This document shows, one piece after another, positions 45,627 to 57,609 of a stretch of 64,000 nt of DNA (positions within the stretch are counted from its first letter, which is position 1; each line of letters starts with the position of its first letter). The notes below the pieces were generated by a model. It searched no databases, was not told where the DNA came from, and saw nothing but the letters and a program-made list of their open reading frames with translations. A program made the position numbers and the translations under genes. Source of the stretch: Ailurus styani (lineage: Eukaryota; Chordata; Mammalia; Carnivora; Ailuridae); contig LNAC01000777.1 in assembly GCA_002007465.1 (NCBI GenBank), positions 410,505-474,504 of the forward strand, read 5' to 3'.

Positions 45627-46229
45627 AAGATGAGGTTAATCGCTTTTGTGAATAAGCCATAGAGCTAATAGGGCCTATTTTTACTTTAACAGTATGAACA
45701 ATGAAGACAGAGAATCACTGGGTTAAAACACAATTGAGCAAATGAATTCTATTTATCTTTTATTCATCTAGCTCCGCTCAAAAGGAAAGAAGGAATACAC
45801 AACTTTTATGTTACTTGCATTGTAATGATATTTCTGCATGAATTTTCTCAGTTTAACAGATAAAATTCTTATGGGAAGGTTCAGAAATCTCATTTACTTT
45901 ATTATTAGATTTTCAGTGTTCTCCTATTTTTCCTAAATATATTTCTTCTTTAAAGACCAAATTAGTAATTGCACAGTCAGTAACACCAGAGGTTTGTATT
46001 TCTTGGCATGAATGATATGATATGCCTGTTGGCAAAGACCAACGTGACTTTGATTTGCAACATAAATATTATAATCCTGTAAATCAAATTCCAGGTAACT
46101 TAGTTAAAAGATACTGAAGAACTCTTTCCTCCCCAAGTGTCTGTCTCATATAAACTGTGTGATTTGTATAATAATTATAAGTTGATTGATGAGGATTTGT
46201 TTTCATCATTAAAAGCTAAGGTATACTAT

Positions 46230-46490
46230 CACTACCATTAATACTGATTACCATTTGTGCCATATACTATACTGTAATCAACAAATCTTTGTATGTGTAT
46301 GTACTCTAATTTAATCTTAATGCTATGAGGCCCACAAGACCAGTTCCATTATGTCCACTCTACAAATGAAGAAACAGAGGCTCAGAAGCTCAGATTGACT
46401 AAGTAGAATATAAGATCATACAACTATTGAGTACAGAGTTGAGACCTAACCCAGAACTATTTGACCCCAAACTCCATGCCCTTCCCCCAA
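46230..46490 (-). mobile_element. MIR SINE
   Basis: Inverted: CTACAAATGAAGAAACAGAG, GCTCAGAAGCTCAGATTGAC, AAACTCCATGCCCTT match the MIR core. Confidence 0.75.
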
Positions 46491-47244
46491 ATTTCATAGT
46501 ATCTCTTTCTGTAAAGACAGGTGCAGACACAATGAGAAGCAGGACAATTTCCAGTGAAAGTTTAATTCCATATCAATTTAAGGAATCAAGATCCACCATA
46601 CTCTCTCTTCCCACCACTCCTTTCATCAGTTCTGCCATTTCCTTGTTGCTGTGGAACCCTTACCTCTAAGGTACCTAAGAGCCCCCAGCCCTGCACCCAC
46701 TCTGGTATTCCAACTATCCTAAGAGAGCTCCCATGGAGCCCCGGACGGGGCAGGGAGCTTCTCCCAGGCTGTTAGCTTCAGGCTGAAGTGAGGGCTTGCT
46801 CAAGGACCAGGGCTCAGGGTTGGGGTGAAAAAAGGTCTGGCAGGAGCCTTTAGACCTCCACCCATTGACCAGGTGTGTGTGATTAGCTCCTGTTGGTCCA
46901 TAATATCTAAATTGTGACTACCTTCTGATCTACCCTCACTAATTCTTTTCAAGCATCTGTAGCCTCTCCTCTCTCCTGACTCTTTTCCAGTAACACTTAA
47001 GAATGTTCAACCTTTTAATTTTTTTACTTGAAAGTAAAAATAATCTTCTCTGGACTCTTTTTTCCAGATTTCCCCTAATCTGTCTTCTCCCAAATCAATG
47101 TTCTTTAGAGGATCTATCCCAGTCACTTCTCCCGGCCCACCACCATTGCTCTGTGGTGACCTTGGCTTATGTTTACCTCCTTTTCTGGTTTCCTTCTTTT
47201 ACATGCTTCAGGTTCTGCAGCTCATGTATGCAGACAATTTACTT

Positions 47245-47560
47245 TTTCCTGAATATGCCATGCTGTCTCTTGGCTCTCTATCCTTGTATATGCTGTTCCC
47301 TCCACCTGAAAACTTTCCCTTCTACTCTCTGGCCCTTTACCTGAGGCTTATTAATGGTTCAGATTTCAGTGGAAGTATCCACTATTTCCAGAAAGCCCTC
47401 TCTAAATTCCCCAAAGCCTGGGAATGATGTACCCCTTGTGTAGCCACATGGCACTGAAGACCTGCCTCTAGTATACCACTACCCTAGGTGCTGCACTTGC
47501 CTACTCTCAGTGAGGCCTGGAGCACAGAGTTTGTATTTTGCCCTTGCTTCTCCATAAGAG
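47245..47560 (-). mobile_element. L2 LINE fragment
   Basis: ATGCTGTTCCCTCCACCTGA, CAGAAAGCCCTCTCTAAATT and GGAGCACAGAGTTTGTATTT follow the L2 3' consensus. The 113- and 109-codon frames here (47003-47427) are repeat read-through. Confidence 0.7.
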
Positions 47561-47999
47561 CTAGGTGCCCAGCACATAAGAAGCTGGTCACAAAGGTTGG
47601 AATTGAACAAGATCCATGGAAGAACTTCATGTTACCTTTGGATTTCCTATTCTTATAATTCAATTGGAACCTCCTTATTTTATTGAAGGCATACAACAGA
47701 CCAAAAAGGCATATGTATAAAAGAAAGGTAAAGAAAAGTAGGGCATCTGTTATTAAAAAATAGCTTTGACCTGGGCCTGGGGCTCTACAAACCCCAAAAC
47801 GAGATAGGTCTGGTCCTCTAAGACCCTGGGTTGAAAGGATTGTGTCATTGATTGTGGCATTAAAAAGTTTCTCTTACCTCTCTCTTTCTGTCTCTCTCTT
47901 CCAGGATCAATTTTGGGTGTAAACTCCTGTTGGTGGAAATGTAACATTAAGCTATTAGGGTCCTGGTTTATCAACTGCTCATTCCTATTCTTAACTAAT

Positions 48000-48270
48000 A
48001 ACAGCTATCTCTAAGTAGTGCTTACTATATATGTCAGGCACTGTTCTAATCACTGCGCATATAATAACTGTTAACCTTTATAAAAACCTTGTGAGATAAT
48101 TACTATTATTATCATTATTATTTCCATTTTATGAGTGAGGAAACAGACACAGAGAGGTTAAGTAACTTGCCCAGGGTTACAACAATAATACATGTAGAGC
48201 TGGGAATCAAACCTGGGCAGTCTGGCTTTAGAGTCCATGCTTTTAATTACTATACTACATTGCTTCTTAA
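48000..48270 (-). mobile_element. MIR SINE
   Basis: Inverted: TGTCAGGCACTGTTCTAATC, TGAGTGAGGAAACAGACACA, AGTAACTTGCCCAGGGTTAC, ATACTACATTGCTTCTTAA. A near full-length MIR. Confidence 0.85.
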
Positions 48271-48759
48271 CCCTGAAGTTAACTTCTGAACTTTAAAAGT
48301 CAGCCCTAGACACAAGAGCTGCTTCTGGGTTGAGGATTCCATTATAGGGGTCAGGTGACCAAGAGACCTAGTCCCCAGGAGATAGCAAATAATGAACTAA
48401 GGCCAGTGCTCAACACCTGAGTCCCAAGACTTGGGAATCCCCATTCCAGTCTCAGAGGTGTGCTAGAACAGTCTTCTGCTAGCTTGGAGCATAGTAGCCA
48501 ATTGCTAACTACTCAGGAATGTTGCATCTGGTGCTAGATTATCAATGGCTTGAAATCAGCCATGGTAGGAGTATTTACACCATGGAAATTGGCAAACACT
48601 GCAAATCAGAGAACACATCCCCAAACAGAGTTCCTCTGGAGAATCCCACTATTGACTGTAAGAGCCTGATGTGGGTCCACAAGATGGTGGGTTTGTTTGT
48701 TCGTCTGTTGTTGTGGTTTTTACTTTCCCAGGGCCTGGCTGAGCTGGATTAGACGTTTT

Positions 48760-49137
48760 CAATTGCTGGAATCTTCATGAAGTCTCTCTTTGAAGGCATG
48801 GAAAGCCTCTCAGCCTAATGCATAGCAACCCAGAAATGCCAAGGAATCAACATTCCCCTGCCTCAACCAACTCCAGAACCTCTTCACCAATGGCTTCCTT
48901 GTCCCTCTAGTCATTAGTGGGGTCTTTTTGAGGCAGGCATTTTATACAGCTCCCAGAATTTTCTCATAGCCTTAAAACTCTAGTCATTGCTAGCTTGATA
49001 ACTCACCCTTTATTTTCTGCCTTCAGTTCATTGGCTCAATCTCCTGTCCCCCTTCTGGTATTTCTTGCACTTACTAAATAAACTTGTACTCTGGTTCTTC
49101 TCTGAGAGTGCTTCTGGGGGCACCTCATCTAATAGCA
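48760..49137 (+). mobile_element. Possible ERV-L-type LTR remnant (3' part)
   Basis: AATCTCCTGTCCCCCTTCTG, TTGCACTTACTAAATAAACT and TCTCTGAGAGTGCTTCTGGG resemble the end of old ERV-L or MaLR LTRs, with an AATAAA at 49076-49081. No internal viral coding sequence is present. Left edge uncertain. Confidence 0.4.
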
Positions 49138-50236
49138 GCTGAGTGACCGCCCCTGGTGCTTGGCACGCAAAGGCAGGGGGCCCTGGCCAAGGAGTTGGAC
49201 TGCCTCAGCCCTCCCTGGGTCTCTTGCTCTGTATTTCAAAGACTCCATTCCATGGCTTTTCTGGCCCTACTGCCTGGTTTCATGGTGTGTGCCCTGTCTG
49301 CCCACCACACTCCTGGAGGTGCGGGTGCATTGCTGACTGCCTAACCCACTGCTTTTTTCTCCCAGGGAAGAACTTGCAGTGTCTGAAAGACTCCTTCAAT
49401 GAAAGAAAAGAGTGACATGAACTTGTTATTGTTATTCTGATGCTAGCTGAGAGGTTCCCCCTCAAGCCCAGAGTAGGCCTTTGATAACTCAAGACCATTG
49501 CCTTGGTCGCCTAACCTCCAGGTGGGCAACATGAACTTTCTGGATGAAGTCACCAGTTCGCTTAGGTGTGACAGTAACAGATATCTCCAGCAGAACATTT
49601 TAGGGAAGCAATCTATTTGAACTGGTTTGTTCCCTGGGTCTGGCAGGGAATAGGGATTTTGAACTGATATGTTTGATTATAGTGATCCCATTTATCCTTT
49701 AGGTTGCTTTTGACTTAGAGTTAAAGCCTGCCTTTGGCTACTGGGAGTGTTCAGCACTAACAGCCCATGTTCATTCTCCAAAACGGCAAAGAGAGCTGAA
49801 GCTGGATTGAGGAACAAGAACCTCAGAGCCATGGCTGATCCAAGAGCCAAGCTGGAGGGGAGGGCAGGGGATGGCTCCTTCCCAAGTCACTATAATCCTG
49901 TCCTGTCCTGCATCACTCCCATTTCCCTGAAGCCTGAGTTCTAAATATAGATTGTGTATTTTGTTAAGCCCTTTGGTTTGCTTTCTAACTTCAGTAAAAA
50001 GATGTAAGTGGGAGAAAAATGATCTGTCAAAGGAATTTAAAAGCAAATTTATTCAAGTACACAATGTGGTATTATTACATCCTAGAACAAAGGAAGAGTG
50101 ACCACCAAGAGGGAAGGCCGACTGTGGCCAATGAGCAGCAGAACTTAACATCAAATTCACAGTATGAATTGAACTTACTGCTACTTACCGGAAGTGTTTC
50201 ATTTATACCCAGTACCTTTCCTAGTGAAGTATAGAA
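49138..50236. other. Unrecognised single-copy DNA
   Basis: About 1.1 kb of balanced composition, with overlapping 60-90 codon frames on both strands, none recognisable. Confidence 0.45.
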
Positions 50237-50249
50237 GATAAAAGTTAAG

Positions 50250-50434
50250 AGGCACCTGGTTGGCTCAGCCGGTTAAGTGTCTGCGTTCGGCTCAGGTAAT
50301 GATCTTGGGGTCCTGGGATTGGGCCTCTCCCTTTTCAGTGGGGAGTCTGCTTCTCCCTCTCACTCTGACCCCTTTCTCTGCTTGTGCTCTCTCTGTTGCA
50401 AATAAATAAATAAAATCTTTAAAAAAGAAAAGAT
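50250..50434 (+). mobile_element. Can-SINE, plus orientation
   Basis: Head GGCACCTGGTTGGCTCAGCC, tail AAATAAATAAATAAAATCTT. TSD GATA(A/G)AAGTTAAG at 50237-50249 and 50435-50447 (one mismatch). Confidence 0.95.
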
Positions 50435-50447
50435 GATAGAAGTTAAG

Positions 50448-51965
50448 GTTGGCACCAGGAATTTTTCTGAGGACTCTGTCATTTGTGTTTTCTACAGACA
50501 GATGTATTTTGTGTATAGAACATGAGTCTTCTGAGGCCATCGGGCTGGTCTTCTTGGGCCTTGCAATTAGCAAATGTGTGAGAAAGGGCAAGTTGTGTCT
50601 ATAATGGAACAATGATTGCATCTATCTCCCCCTTGCCTTTCCCCATTTCTTTTTCTTTTAGTTGTCCTTATGTCCCATTTTTATTATATAACTCAACAGA
50701 CTTAAATAGTAATATTTCAGACAGCAAGATAGGTCAGGGGGATGGTAGTGGGCTGGTGGTAAAAGTGTGGAGAGAGATCTTATCTGGGAGAGCATTTTGG
50801 GTCCCTCCAAAAATCACTCCGTGTGAGCAACCAGCCATTGGCCCCAGATATGGACTAGGCCTTGATTCAGTTGAATCGACTGTGACTAAAAGATTCACTA
50901 GTTTTGATTTCCTGTGACTCATTAAGGAAGCCCTTTTGGGAAAACTTTGTTTCTAAGGCCAAACCTGTGAGCTCAAGCACTTCACACCTCTAACTTCAAC
51001 AACCATTTACAAGGCAGACACTAGAATTGTGCACAGGAGTGGAGAAGAGTTAAGTCACAGCTCTTACCTTTCCTGAATTAGGCAAAGGCACTGGATAGGC
51101 CAAAGGTTTTGCTTCAGCACAAATCCCAAATGAGCCACATCGCACTTAACAATGATGAAGTCTTTTATTGCATATGTAAAATATCCCCAGAGGCTATTAT
51201 TCAAAAGGGTTCAGCTAATAAATATGAGAACTAATAATTATCTTGTTTCAGATTGCTGACTTGTGTAACTGCTGTGAGGGGTCAAAAGTGTCCAGTTTGC
51301 TCAACATTTCCTCAATGTTCTGACACTTGTGATTACAGAATTGGGGTGTAGGTAGGGGTCAGAGAGCAAAGGGAATAAATTGTGCTTGTAGGATCTCTTT
51401 CATTTAGTATTGGTAGATGTATTTGATAGGTTTGGGTGGTGTCACAAAGTCCTGGTAGTTCCCTTTTGGGTTTGTCTTTTGATGACCTCTGTTTTCAGGG
51501 GTGCTAGGCATTGATCCAGGTCGTAGAGTTGGCAGCATCCACCAGGAGTTGCTTCGTGAATTAATCCAGGCTTTAGGGAGCAAGTAGGTCCTTCTTTTCC
51601 ACTTGGGTTGATGGCCATAGCCCCTTGGCCTTTCTCAGCTAACTGGCCAGGTGAAGAAAACAATTTGTCTGAATGTGGGAAGAACACATGTAGGTTAAGT
51701 CCTGGCATGATGTCTCTTTTCGATGGTGGTCCTTGAGAGCATTCCCATGTTGAAGTGGAGTGGGCACCAATGCTTAGGCTGCCTTGCCCACAGTGGGAAG
51801 GGGACAGCTGAGTGCCATGTAGTATTTAAGAGACACTGGAAAGTTTACCTTTCCTCAGAAAATATTTCCCTAACTAGTTCTAGTTAGCTGAAATTTATAA
51901 ATAAGATTTTATTTCTTTTAACTTAAGCTGTTATTGGGAAATGTCACTAGTTTGGGCCATATAAT
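50448..51965. other. Unrecognised intergenic DNA
   Basis: About 1.5 kb without a repeat I can name. Short frames on both strands, including 101 aa at 50612-50917, have no recognisable domain. Confidence 0.45.
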
Positions 51966-51969
51966 AAGT

Positions 51970-52345
51970 CTTAGCATTTATTCTTTATGAGTTTATTTGG
52001 TAAGTCAAGGTGATTGAAGTAGAATCTACATACAGCAACACAGACTTTTTAGGTATACAGCTGAGTTTTGACCAACATCTGCAATCATGAAACCACTTTC
52101 ATCACCCCAGCATTTGCATGTGCTCTTTCAAGTTCCCCAATCTCAGTACCTGGTAAACCTGATTTCTGTCCCTTTCTCAGAGTGTCATATATGTAATTGG
52201 AATTGTATGGATGTAAACTTTTGGGACTGGTTCCTTCCACTCAGCCTGATGTTTAGAGGGTCTACTTGTGGCTGAACTTAGTCTCATGCTTTTGTCTTCC
52301 TGAGTAGTGATCCATAGTATGAGGTTTCCTTTGCTGGTTATTTCC
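51970..52345 (-). mobile_element. Ancient L1 3'-end fragment
   Basis: Inverted: TTAGGTATACAGCTGAGTTT, GAGTGTCATATATGTAATTG, TGAGTAGTGATCCATAGTAT are typical of a diverged L1M 3' UTR. Confidence 0.55.
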
Positions 52346-53680
52346 TAGAGAGGAAAGAGTTACCCTGCATTGACTGTCTGCCACCCATGTGACACCCATG
52401 TGACATTCCTCCCTAGTTTCTATGTCACTCACATCCTACCAGAGCACTGTGTGTCCGAGGAGGGCCAGGAAGAGAAGAGTTCCCAAAGAAAATGGATAGA
52501 ACTGTGGGAATGGCAGATGACTAATGTGAGCCAAGCAGGACCTGGTTGGAAGGATTTTTCTAGAAAGGAGAAGAGCCAGGGCACCTCCAGGGGTTCCTTA
52601 GCAGGAAAGGATGGACCATTCCATTGGGGCAACAGGGACACATTAACCCAGCTAATGTTTGGCCCTTGAATCTTGTTGCTCCAGGTCCAGAGTCCTGGAT
52701 AAGAGAAGGCCTGCCTGGCCTGCCTTAGGCTGGAGAGCATAACACACAGGACTGCAGGGAAAGGTGGCTCACCAAAAGAAAATCAGGGTGCTGGGATCAG
52801 GGGAAGGGGTGTTGACCCCAGGATGGCAGATACAAATGTTGACTCCCCCAGAAAAATACCAGCTCCTCCAAATGAGTGTGGGTCTATCTGTGAGAATCAT
52901 GTAACTCTTGTCATTCATGCTTTCCCTGAGCCTGAGAATGTGTCTGGACTATGCCTTATTAAGTAATAATAATTATTAGCATTTAGTTTCATATTTCTAG
53001 GGCTTTTCTCTAGTTTCCAGATTTGCCTTCCTTTAGTGTTCCCACATTTATTTTATGTTAGTATTTGATGTTAGGGTGTCTGTGTTCTATTTGTACACAT
53101 TTATGCACATGTTCGTTTTTGTTTTAATTTCATTTTTAGGTTGAATCAACTCTGCTACCCTGAGAATTGCCTTTGGCATCTTTGGACTTTGTTCTTAAAT
53201 AAACAAATGAAGGGCTGATATGGTCCCTTTATCCCAGGATTTGAACACTGGACTGGGGGCCATCAAAGCTAGGAAAGCAGCCCTAGATGCCTAGCTTATA
53301 ATGAAATCTCTTGAGAATAGCCCAAACTCTCTTAGCCTTGCTTTCCAGACTGAAATAAGCAAGTTAGTGTTTTATACCTAATTCTGAAATCTGGGCTTTT
53401 ATGCAAAAATTACGTTGTTCAGAATGCACTGGGGAGAAAATGTTACTGGAAATACATGTTATGATCCATTAGAATGACAAGTTGTATATGTGCTCTGCAC
53501 CCTAATGGTCTCCAATATGCTTTGCTATGTCCATAAATATTTCAAATATGTTGAATAATGTTAACATGAAACTTGTCTCTGAGGTACATATTTGATCCCA
53601 AGTTGGTAGAGTTTAGGGGAAAGAAAAAGCATCCATTTGCATTGATATCTCTGACATTCTATACAAGTTTTCATGGCTGG
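52346..53680. other. Unrecognised intergenic DNA
   Basis: About 1.3 kb, no repeat named. The opposing 99- and 103-codon frames at 52370-52740 are mirror images of one GC-balanced stretch and are not called. Confidence 0.45.
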
Positions 53681-53689
53681 GAACTATGA

Positions 53690-53815
53690 TATGTTCTAGC
53701 TCAATCCCCTTGTCCTACTGACGCTTAGAGGGATGACCCATTTTCCCAAGGTCACACAGCTGTGAGAGACAGAGCCAGAATTTAGACTTGGTCTTCTTTC
53801 GGTTTGCATTCTGAG
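53690..53815 (-). mobile_element. MIR fragment
   Basis: Inverted: TGACCCATTTTCCCAAGGTC, ACACAGCTGTGAGAGACAGA, CCAGAATTTAGACTTGGTCT. Confidence 0.6.
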
Positions 53816-55240
53816 TTCTTTCTTGAATTGACCACTTTTGTGATTTTGAGCATTACCAGACATGTAACTACAGTGAGCACAGCCAGCCAAAGGTTGGGAA
53901 ACTTTTCTACCTTTTCCCTTAATGGTTAGAAATTGGTGGTCAGAAACAACAAATACATGTCAAGGATGTTGAATATGTATATTATTCTGGGCTTCAAACA
54001 GATGTGATAAAAAGGCTCAGTTATGGCAAGTCTTCTAAGTTAAACTTTTCCTGAAAAGAGCTGCAAAGAGGGTCTAGGAGTGGTAAGGGAAATATGGTAT
54101 TATGTTAATGTTTATGTTTGGCTGTAGTTCACCAAAATGAAGGTCAATACAGTTCTCTCTTCCAGTCTGTGTGTAAGTTGGCAAATGACAGGAACAACAT
54201 TTGCTTCTAATCACCCATCCATCTTAATAATGCCGAACAGATACAGTGCAGAAACTATTGCACAACAACCAGCATTTCATGACATTGGAATCTTTGCCAA
54301 TTTGAAAGAGGACCTCGAATCTGGGGAGAGTTACATTTTTATGTTTTTGATCATGATCTTCTTAGAAGATACTTATTAGGGCCATTTGTTGACAACATTA
54401 AGAATTAACAAATTATGTTGTTAAAGCATAACAAAAGTTTAATGGTTTCATTAGAGAACTATAAAGTCTGTTACTTAAGAGAGAAATATTGTGGTGTTTG
54501 AAAGCAGGAAATATTTACTGAAGGACTCTTCGGGGTCTAATTTCTGGAACCAAAGCAAAGCTCAGCTTATCCTGATCTCAAGAATTAAAAAAAAATAGTA
54601 AAACAGAGGAGCAATATCTTTGTATGTTTGATACCAACAAAGTCCCTTAATACCTAAGAAAGTTGTCAGTTATGTGTTGGATTGAGTTGTCATTTTTTTT
54701 TAAACTAAAGATGGAAGACAAGTGATTTTAAGAAGTTCTAGTTTCTTTCTCATGTGGGAAAGGGGCCATTTTTGTTATTTTGGACCTGGTGTGGAAAAGT
54801 AGGAGAGGTGTGGGTCAGGGAGTGCCCATCTGTTAGTGCTCATCACCAGAGAGCAGGTACTGCGTCTTCTAGAGATCCTTCTTTCTCGGCACAGAATTTT
54901 GCTTGCTACCTTCAGTAGGGGTAAGCACTTGGCACCCTGCAGAAGTGAGAGAAAGCAGTTGCCAAATTCCATTGTGGTAGCCATCTATCTATCTATACGT
55001 TAAAGCTAAAGGGCCTAAGACACTTCACATTCAGGTCTCTCAGGTGAGGAGTGGACATGGCTTCTTCTAGAAAAGAATAATTATGGTGGTGGTAGTGGTG
55101 GGTGGCAAGGTGTTAGTAATGAAAGAAACCACCTACCAGTTTGAGAAATCTGCCTACCATTGTAATAAAAGTGGCTTGAGACAATTATCTGAATAGTTCA
55201 ACTCAGTTCAGGCCAAAGTATGTTTTGGTCTGAATTATCC
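53816..55240. other. Unrecognised intergenic DNA
   Basis: About 1.4 kb with no feature that I can support. Confidence 0.4.
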
Positions 55241-55244
55241 AGAT

Positions 55245-55375
55245 AATTGCGTTACAGTGGAAAGAATTCTGGACTGGGAGTTAGATCTTGGTTTCCATCA
55301 GGGTCTGCCAGAAAGCATGCTTAGGCTACTCTGAGCCTGTTTTCACATCTATAAAATTAGGGGTCTACCTAAGGA
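55245..55375 (+). mobile_element. MIR fragment
   Basis: GTGGAAAGAATTCTGGACTG, GGAGTTAGATCTTGGTTTCC, CCTGTTTTCACATCTATAAA follow MIR in plus orientation. Confidence 0.65.
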
Positions 55376-55494
55376 AGTCAATGAATTTAACTTAGTATTT
55401 TGTGTGTGATCACACATTACCTGGGGCAGATAAATGCCCAGTTTGTGAAATTGTGCCACAAGGGAACCAGAGTGGGCATAGGTAATTCTCCTTA

Positions 55495-55662
55495 AGGAGG
55501 GTAGGGATAGAGTGGATGGGTTATGGACATTGGGGAGGGTTTGTGCTATGGTGAGTGCTGTGAAAGGTGTAAACCTGATGAGTCACAGATCTGTACCCCT
55601 GGGGCAAATAATAATAATAATAATAAAAATAAACACAATAGAAAATTAAAAAAAAAAAAAAA
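55495..55662 (+). mobile_element. L1 3' UTR end, severely 5'-truncated
   Basis: GACATTGGGGAGGGTTTGTG, TATGGTGAGTGCTGTGAAAG, CTGTACCCCTGGGGCAAATA then an AAT repeat and A14: the extreme sense 3' end of carnivore L1. Confidence 0.85.
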
Positions 55663-55765
55663 GGATGCTTCCAGCTCAGCGAAGTCAACGCTGGGCTGCT
55701 CATAGAGGAACCCCTGTCCATTAGATGAGGGTGAGACTTTCTCTGATTTCCTTTTCCTTTGCTTT

Positions 55766-55882
55766 TCTCCTTCCTTCCTTCCTTCCTTCCTTCCTTCCTT
55801 CCTTCCTTCCTTCCTTCCTTCCTTCCTTCCTTCCTTCCTTTCTCTCTCTCTTTCTCTTTCTTTCTTTCTTTCTTTCTTTCTA
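55766..55882. repeat. (TTCC)n / (CTTT)n compound microsatellite
   Basis: About 18 TTCC units followed by CTCT and CTTT units. Long Glu/Lys and Leu/Pro/Ser frames across it are artefacts. Confidence 0.96.
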
Positions 55883-56189
55883 GAATTCAATTCTATGGGA
55901 TCAAGAAGCTGACTTACAATTCTACAAGGACCTTAGTTAGGGGGCTTATCCGTAAGCTAAGGGGCTTGAAGTGAGCCATCGCCAGTGATGGTGAAGTCAT
56001 TCACAGCCCAGACTCACACACTGGCAAACGAGGTGGTGGAATGTGGGCTTCTGGGCCCACGACCGACCATGGCACCCGCACCACCGAGCCCCATGCTTCC
56101 TGTATTTAGGAGACTCGTCTTCTACAGTAGAAAGAGGGTTTTATTTTTATTTTTTATTTTTCATTAGAAAGAGGGTTTTAGAGTTATCA

Positions 56190-57075
56190 GGATGTTGTGC
56201 GTCGCTTCGCGGAGAATTTTTCAGCTCCTCAAAGCGGCGGACTTGATTCCTGTCTGTGGGGAAGGCAGACGGGGTAGGTCTGGCACTGCAAGAGGAGGCC
56301 CAGCTGGACCCGGCTTTGCGGTTGTGCACTTTTATCCCCGCGTTCATCCACATGGGTCAGGAGGGGTTCTTCCGAACCGTGGAGGGGTAAGTAGGAAAGG
56401 GACTGCAGAAGCGCCAGCGCAGGGGCAGAAGAGGGGATCTTTGAAAACTGACCCATGGAGCCCTCCGCCCACATCTGTGGCTCCGGGCAGGCCTGACAGG
56501 TATCAAAGGGCGTTTCCCAAACCAAACAGACTCCCACCCCCAGCCTAGGGTCGCGCGTTTCGCGGCTGGGTGTTTGCACAGGTGGGCCGGGGCCCCCGGC
56601 GGGCGGCAAGGGACCAGCGGGGGGAAGGGCGGGCCGTGGGAGCGGGGGGTGGACTTGGCGCAGGCGGGAGGGACGGGCAGCCCTAGGCCCACCGGACGCG
56701 CGCGGAGCCCGGAGCGTTCCTCTGGCGCCGCGGAGGAATCCGGTTTTCTGGGCCGATGCCACAAGCGACAGTCTAGGAGGGGTCACACCGCGGAGGCTGC
56801 ACCCCAGGCCGGGGTCCTGAGAGTACGACTGAGCCTGGTCGCTGAGGGTCCGAGGCTCCTCTGCGAAGTGCGGTTCCCGCGGAACTGGAGTGCAGCTTGA
56901 ACTAAAAGCGTCCTTGCAACTTTTCACTTTCATTTCGAAAACCAGAGCTTGTGCGGTTCCCTTTCCTTGAGGCTGGGGAGTGGGAAGGAAAGGCAGAGAG
57001 GCGGCGACTGCGCCACAGGTCCCTCCATCCCGCCGCATCCTGCTCCCCTTCCCCCACTGGCTGGGTCGTGGGTGT
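56190..57075. other. Second CpG island, downstream of FOXQ1
   Basis: An island of high GC and CpG density (best at about 56520-56900) sits about 1.9 kb beyond the FOXQ1 poly(A) site, with AT-rich DNA on both sides. It contains GC-box-like GGGCGGG strings and is not part of a repeat I recognise. Open frames cross it on both strands (the longest is 269 codons, minus, 56229-57038), but that is expected in GC-rich DNA and none resembles a known protein. It could be a promoter of a noncoding transcript, or an enhancer-associated or orphan CpG island. Confidence 0.65.
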
Positions 57076-57392
57076 AGGAGCTTGGAGACGGTCTTGGAAG
57101 GCCATACAGGGACGCAAAGTTCAAGGGCCTCTGACCATTCTTTAGAAAATCTTACAGTACCTGAGGGACTAGAAGCCAGGGAGGGGACCCCAGTCAGCGG
57201 GACTCCGGAGCCTTCATTAGGAAGGAAGGATTTCTTTCAAGAGAAGGGAGAATAGCTGTGATTTTTTTTTAAATCACCTTTCCTTTTGCCTCGTTTACAT
57301 TGCCCTGTCTGTGTTCTTTAACAAACAAACTGTGATTTAAAATTTCCACTTGCAAACTTCATGTATCAATGTAGAAATGAAAATTGTGGCTT
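57076..57392. other. Unrecognised DNA between CpG island and SINE
   Basis: GC falls from the island edge to AT-rich sequence; no feature seen. Confidence 0.4.
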
Positions 57393-57407
57393 TCCAAAAC
57401 TGATTTA

Positions 57408-57594
57408 TTTATTTTTTAAAGATTTAATTCATTTATCTGACAGAGAGACACAGCTAGAGAGGGAACATAAGCAAGGCGAGTGGGAGAGGGAGAAGCAGGC
57501 TTCTCGCTGAGCAGGGAGCCCAGTGCTGGGCTGGATCCCAGGACCCTGGGATCAAGATTGGAGCCAAAGGCAGACACTGCCACCCAGGTCCCCC
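57408..57594 (-). mobile_element. Can-SINE, nearest to FOXQ1
   Basis: Inverted copy with a small deletion in the head region. Perfect 15-bp TSD TCCAAAACTGATTTA at 57393-57407 and 57595-57609. Confidence 0.96.
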
Positions 57595-57609
57595 TCCAAA
57601 ACTGATTTA

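Noticed and set aside
47003..47427. 113- and 109-codon frames as possible membrane proteins
   Set aside because: They overlap an L2 fragment, and hydrophobicity comes from T/C-rich repeat sequence.
55759..55974. Possible CRISPR-like or coding repeat array
   Set aside because: It is a compound TTCC/CTTT microsatellite with no spacers.
56229..57038. 269-codon minus frame in the downstream CpG island
   Set aside because: GC-rich DNA lacks stop codons, overlapping frames are open on the other strand too, and the Pro/Arg/Ala-rich product matches no family I know.
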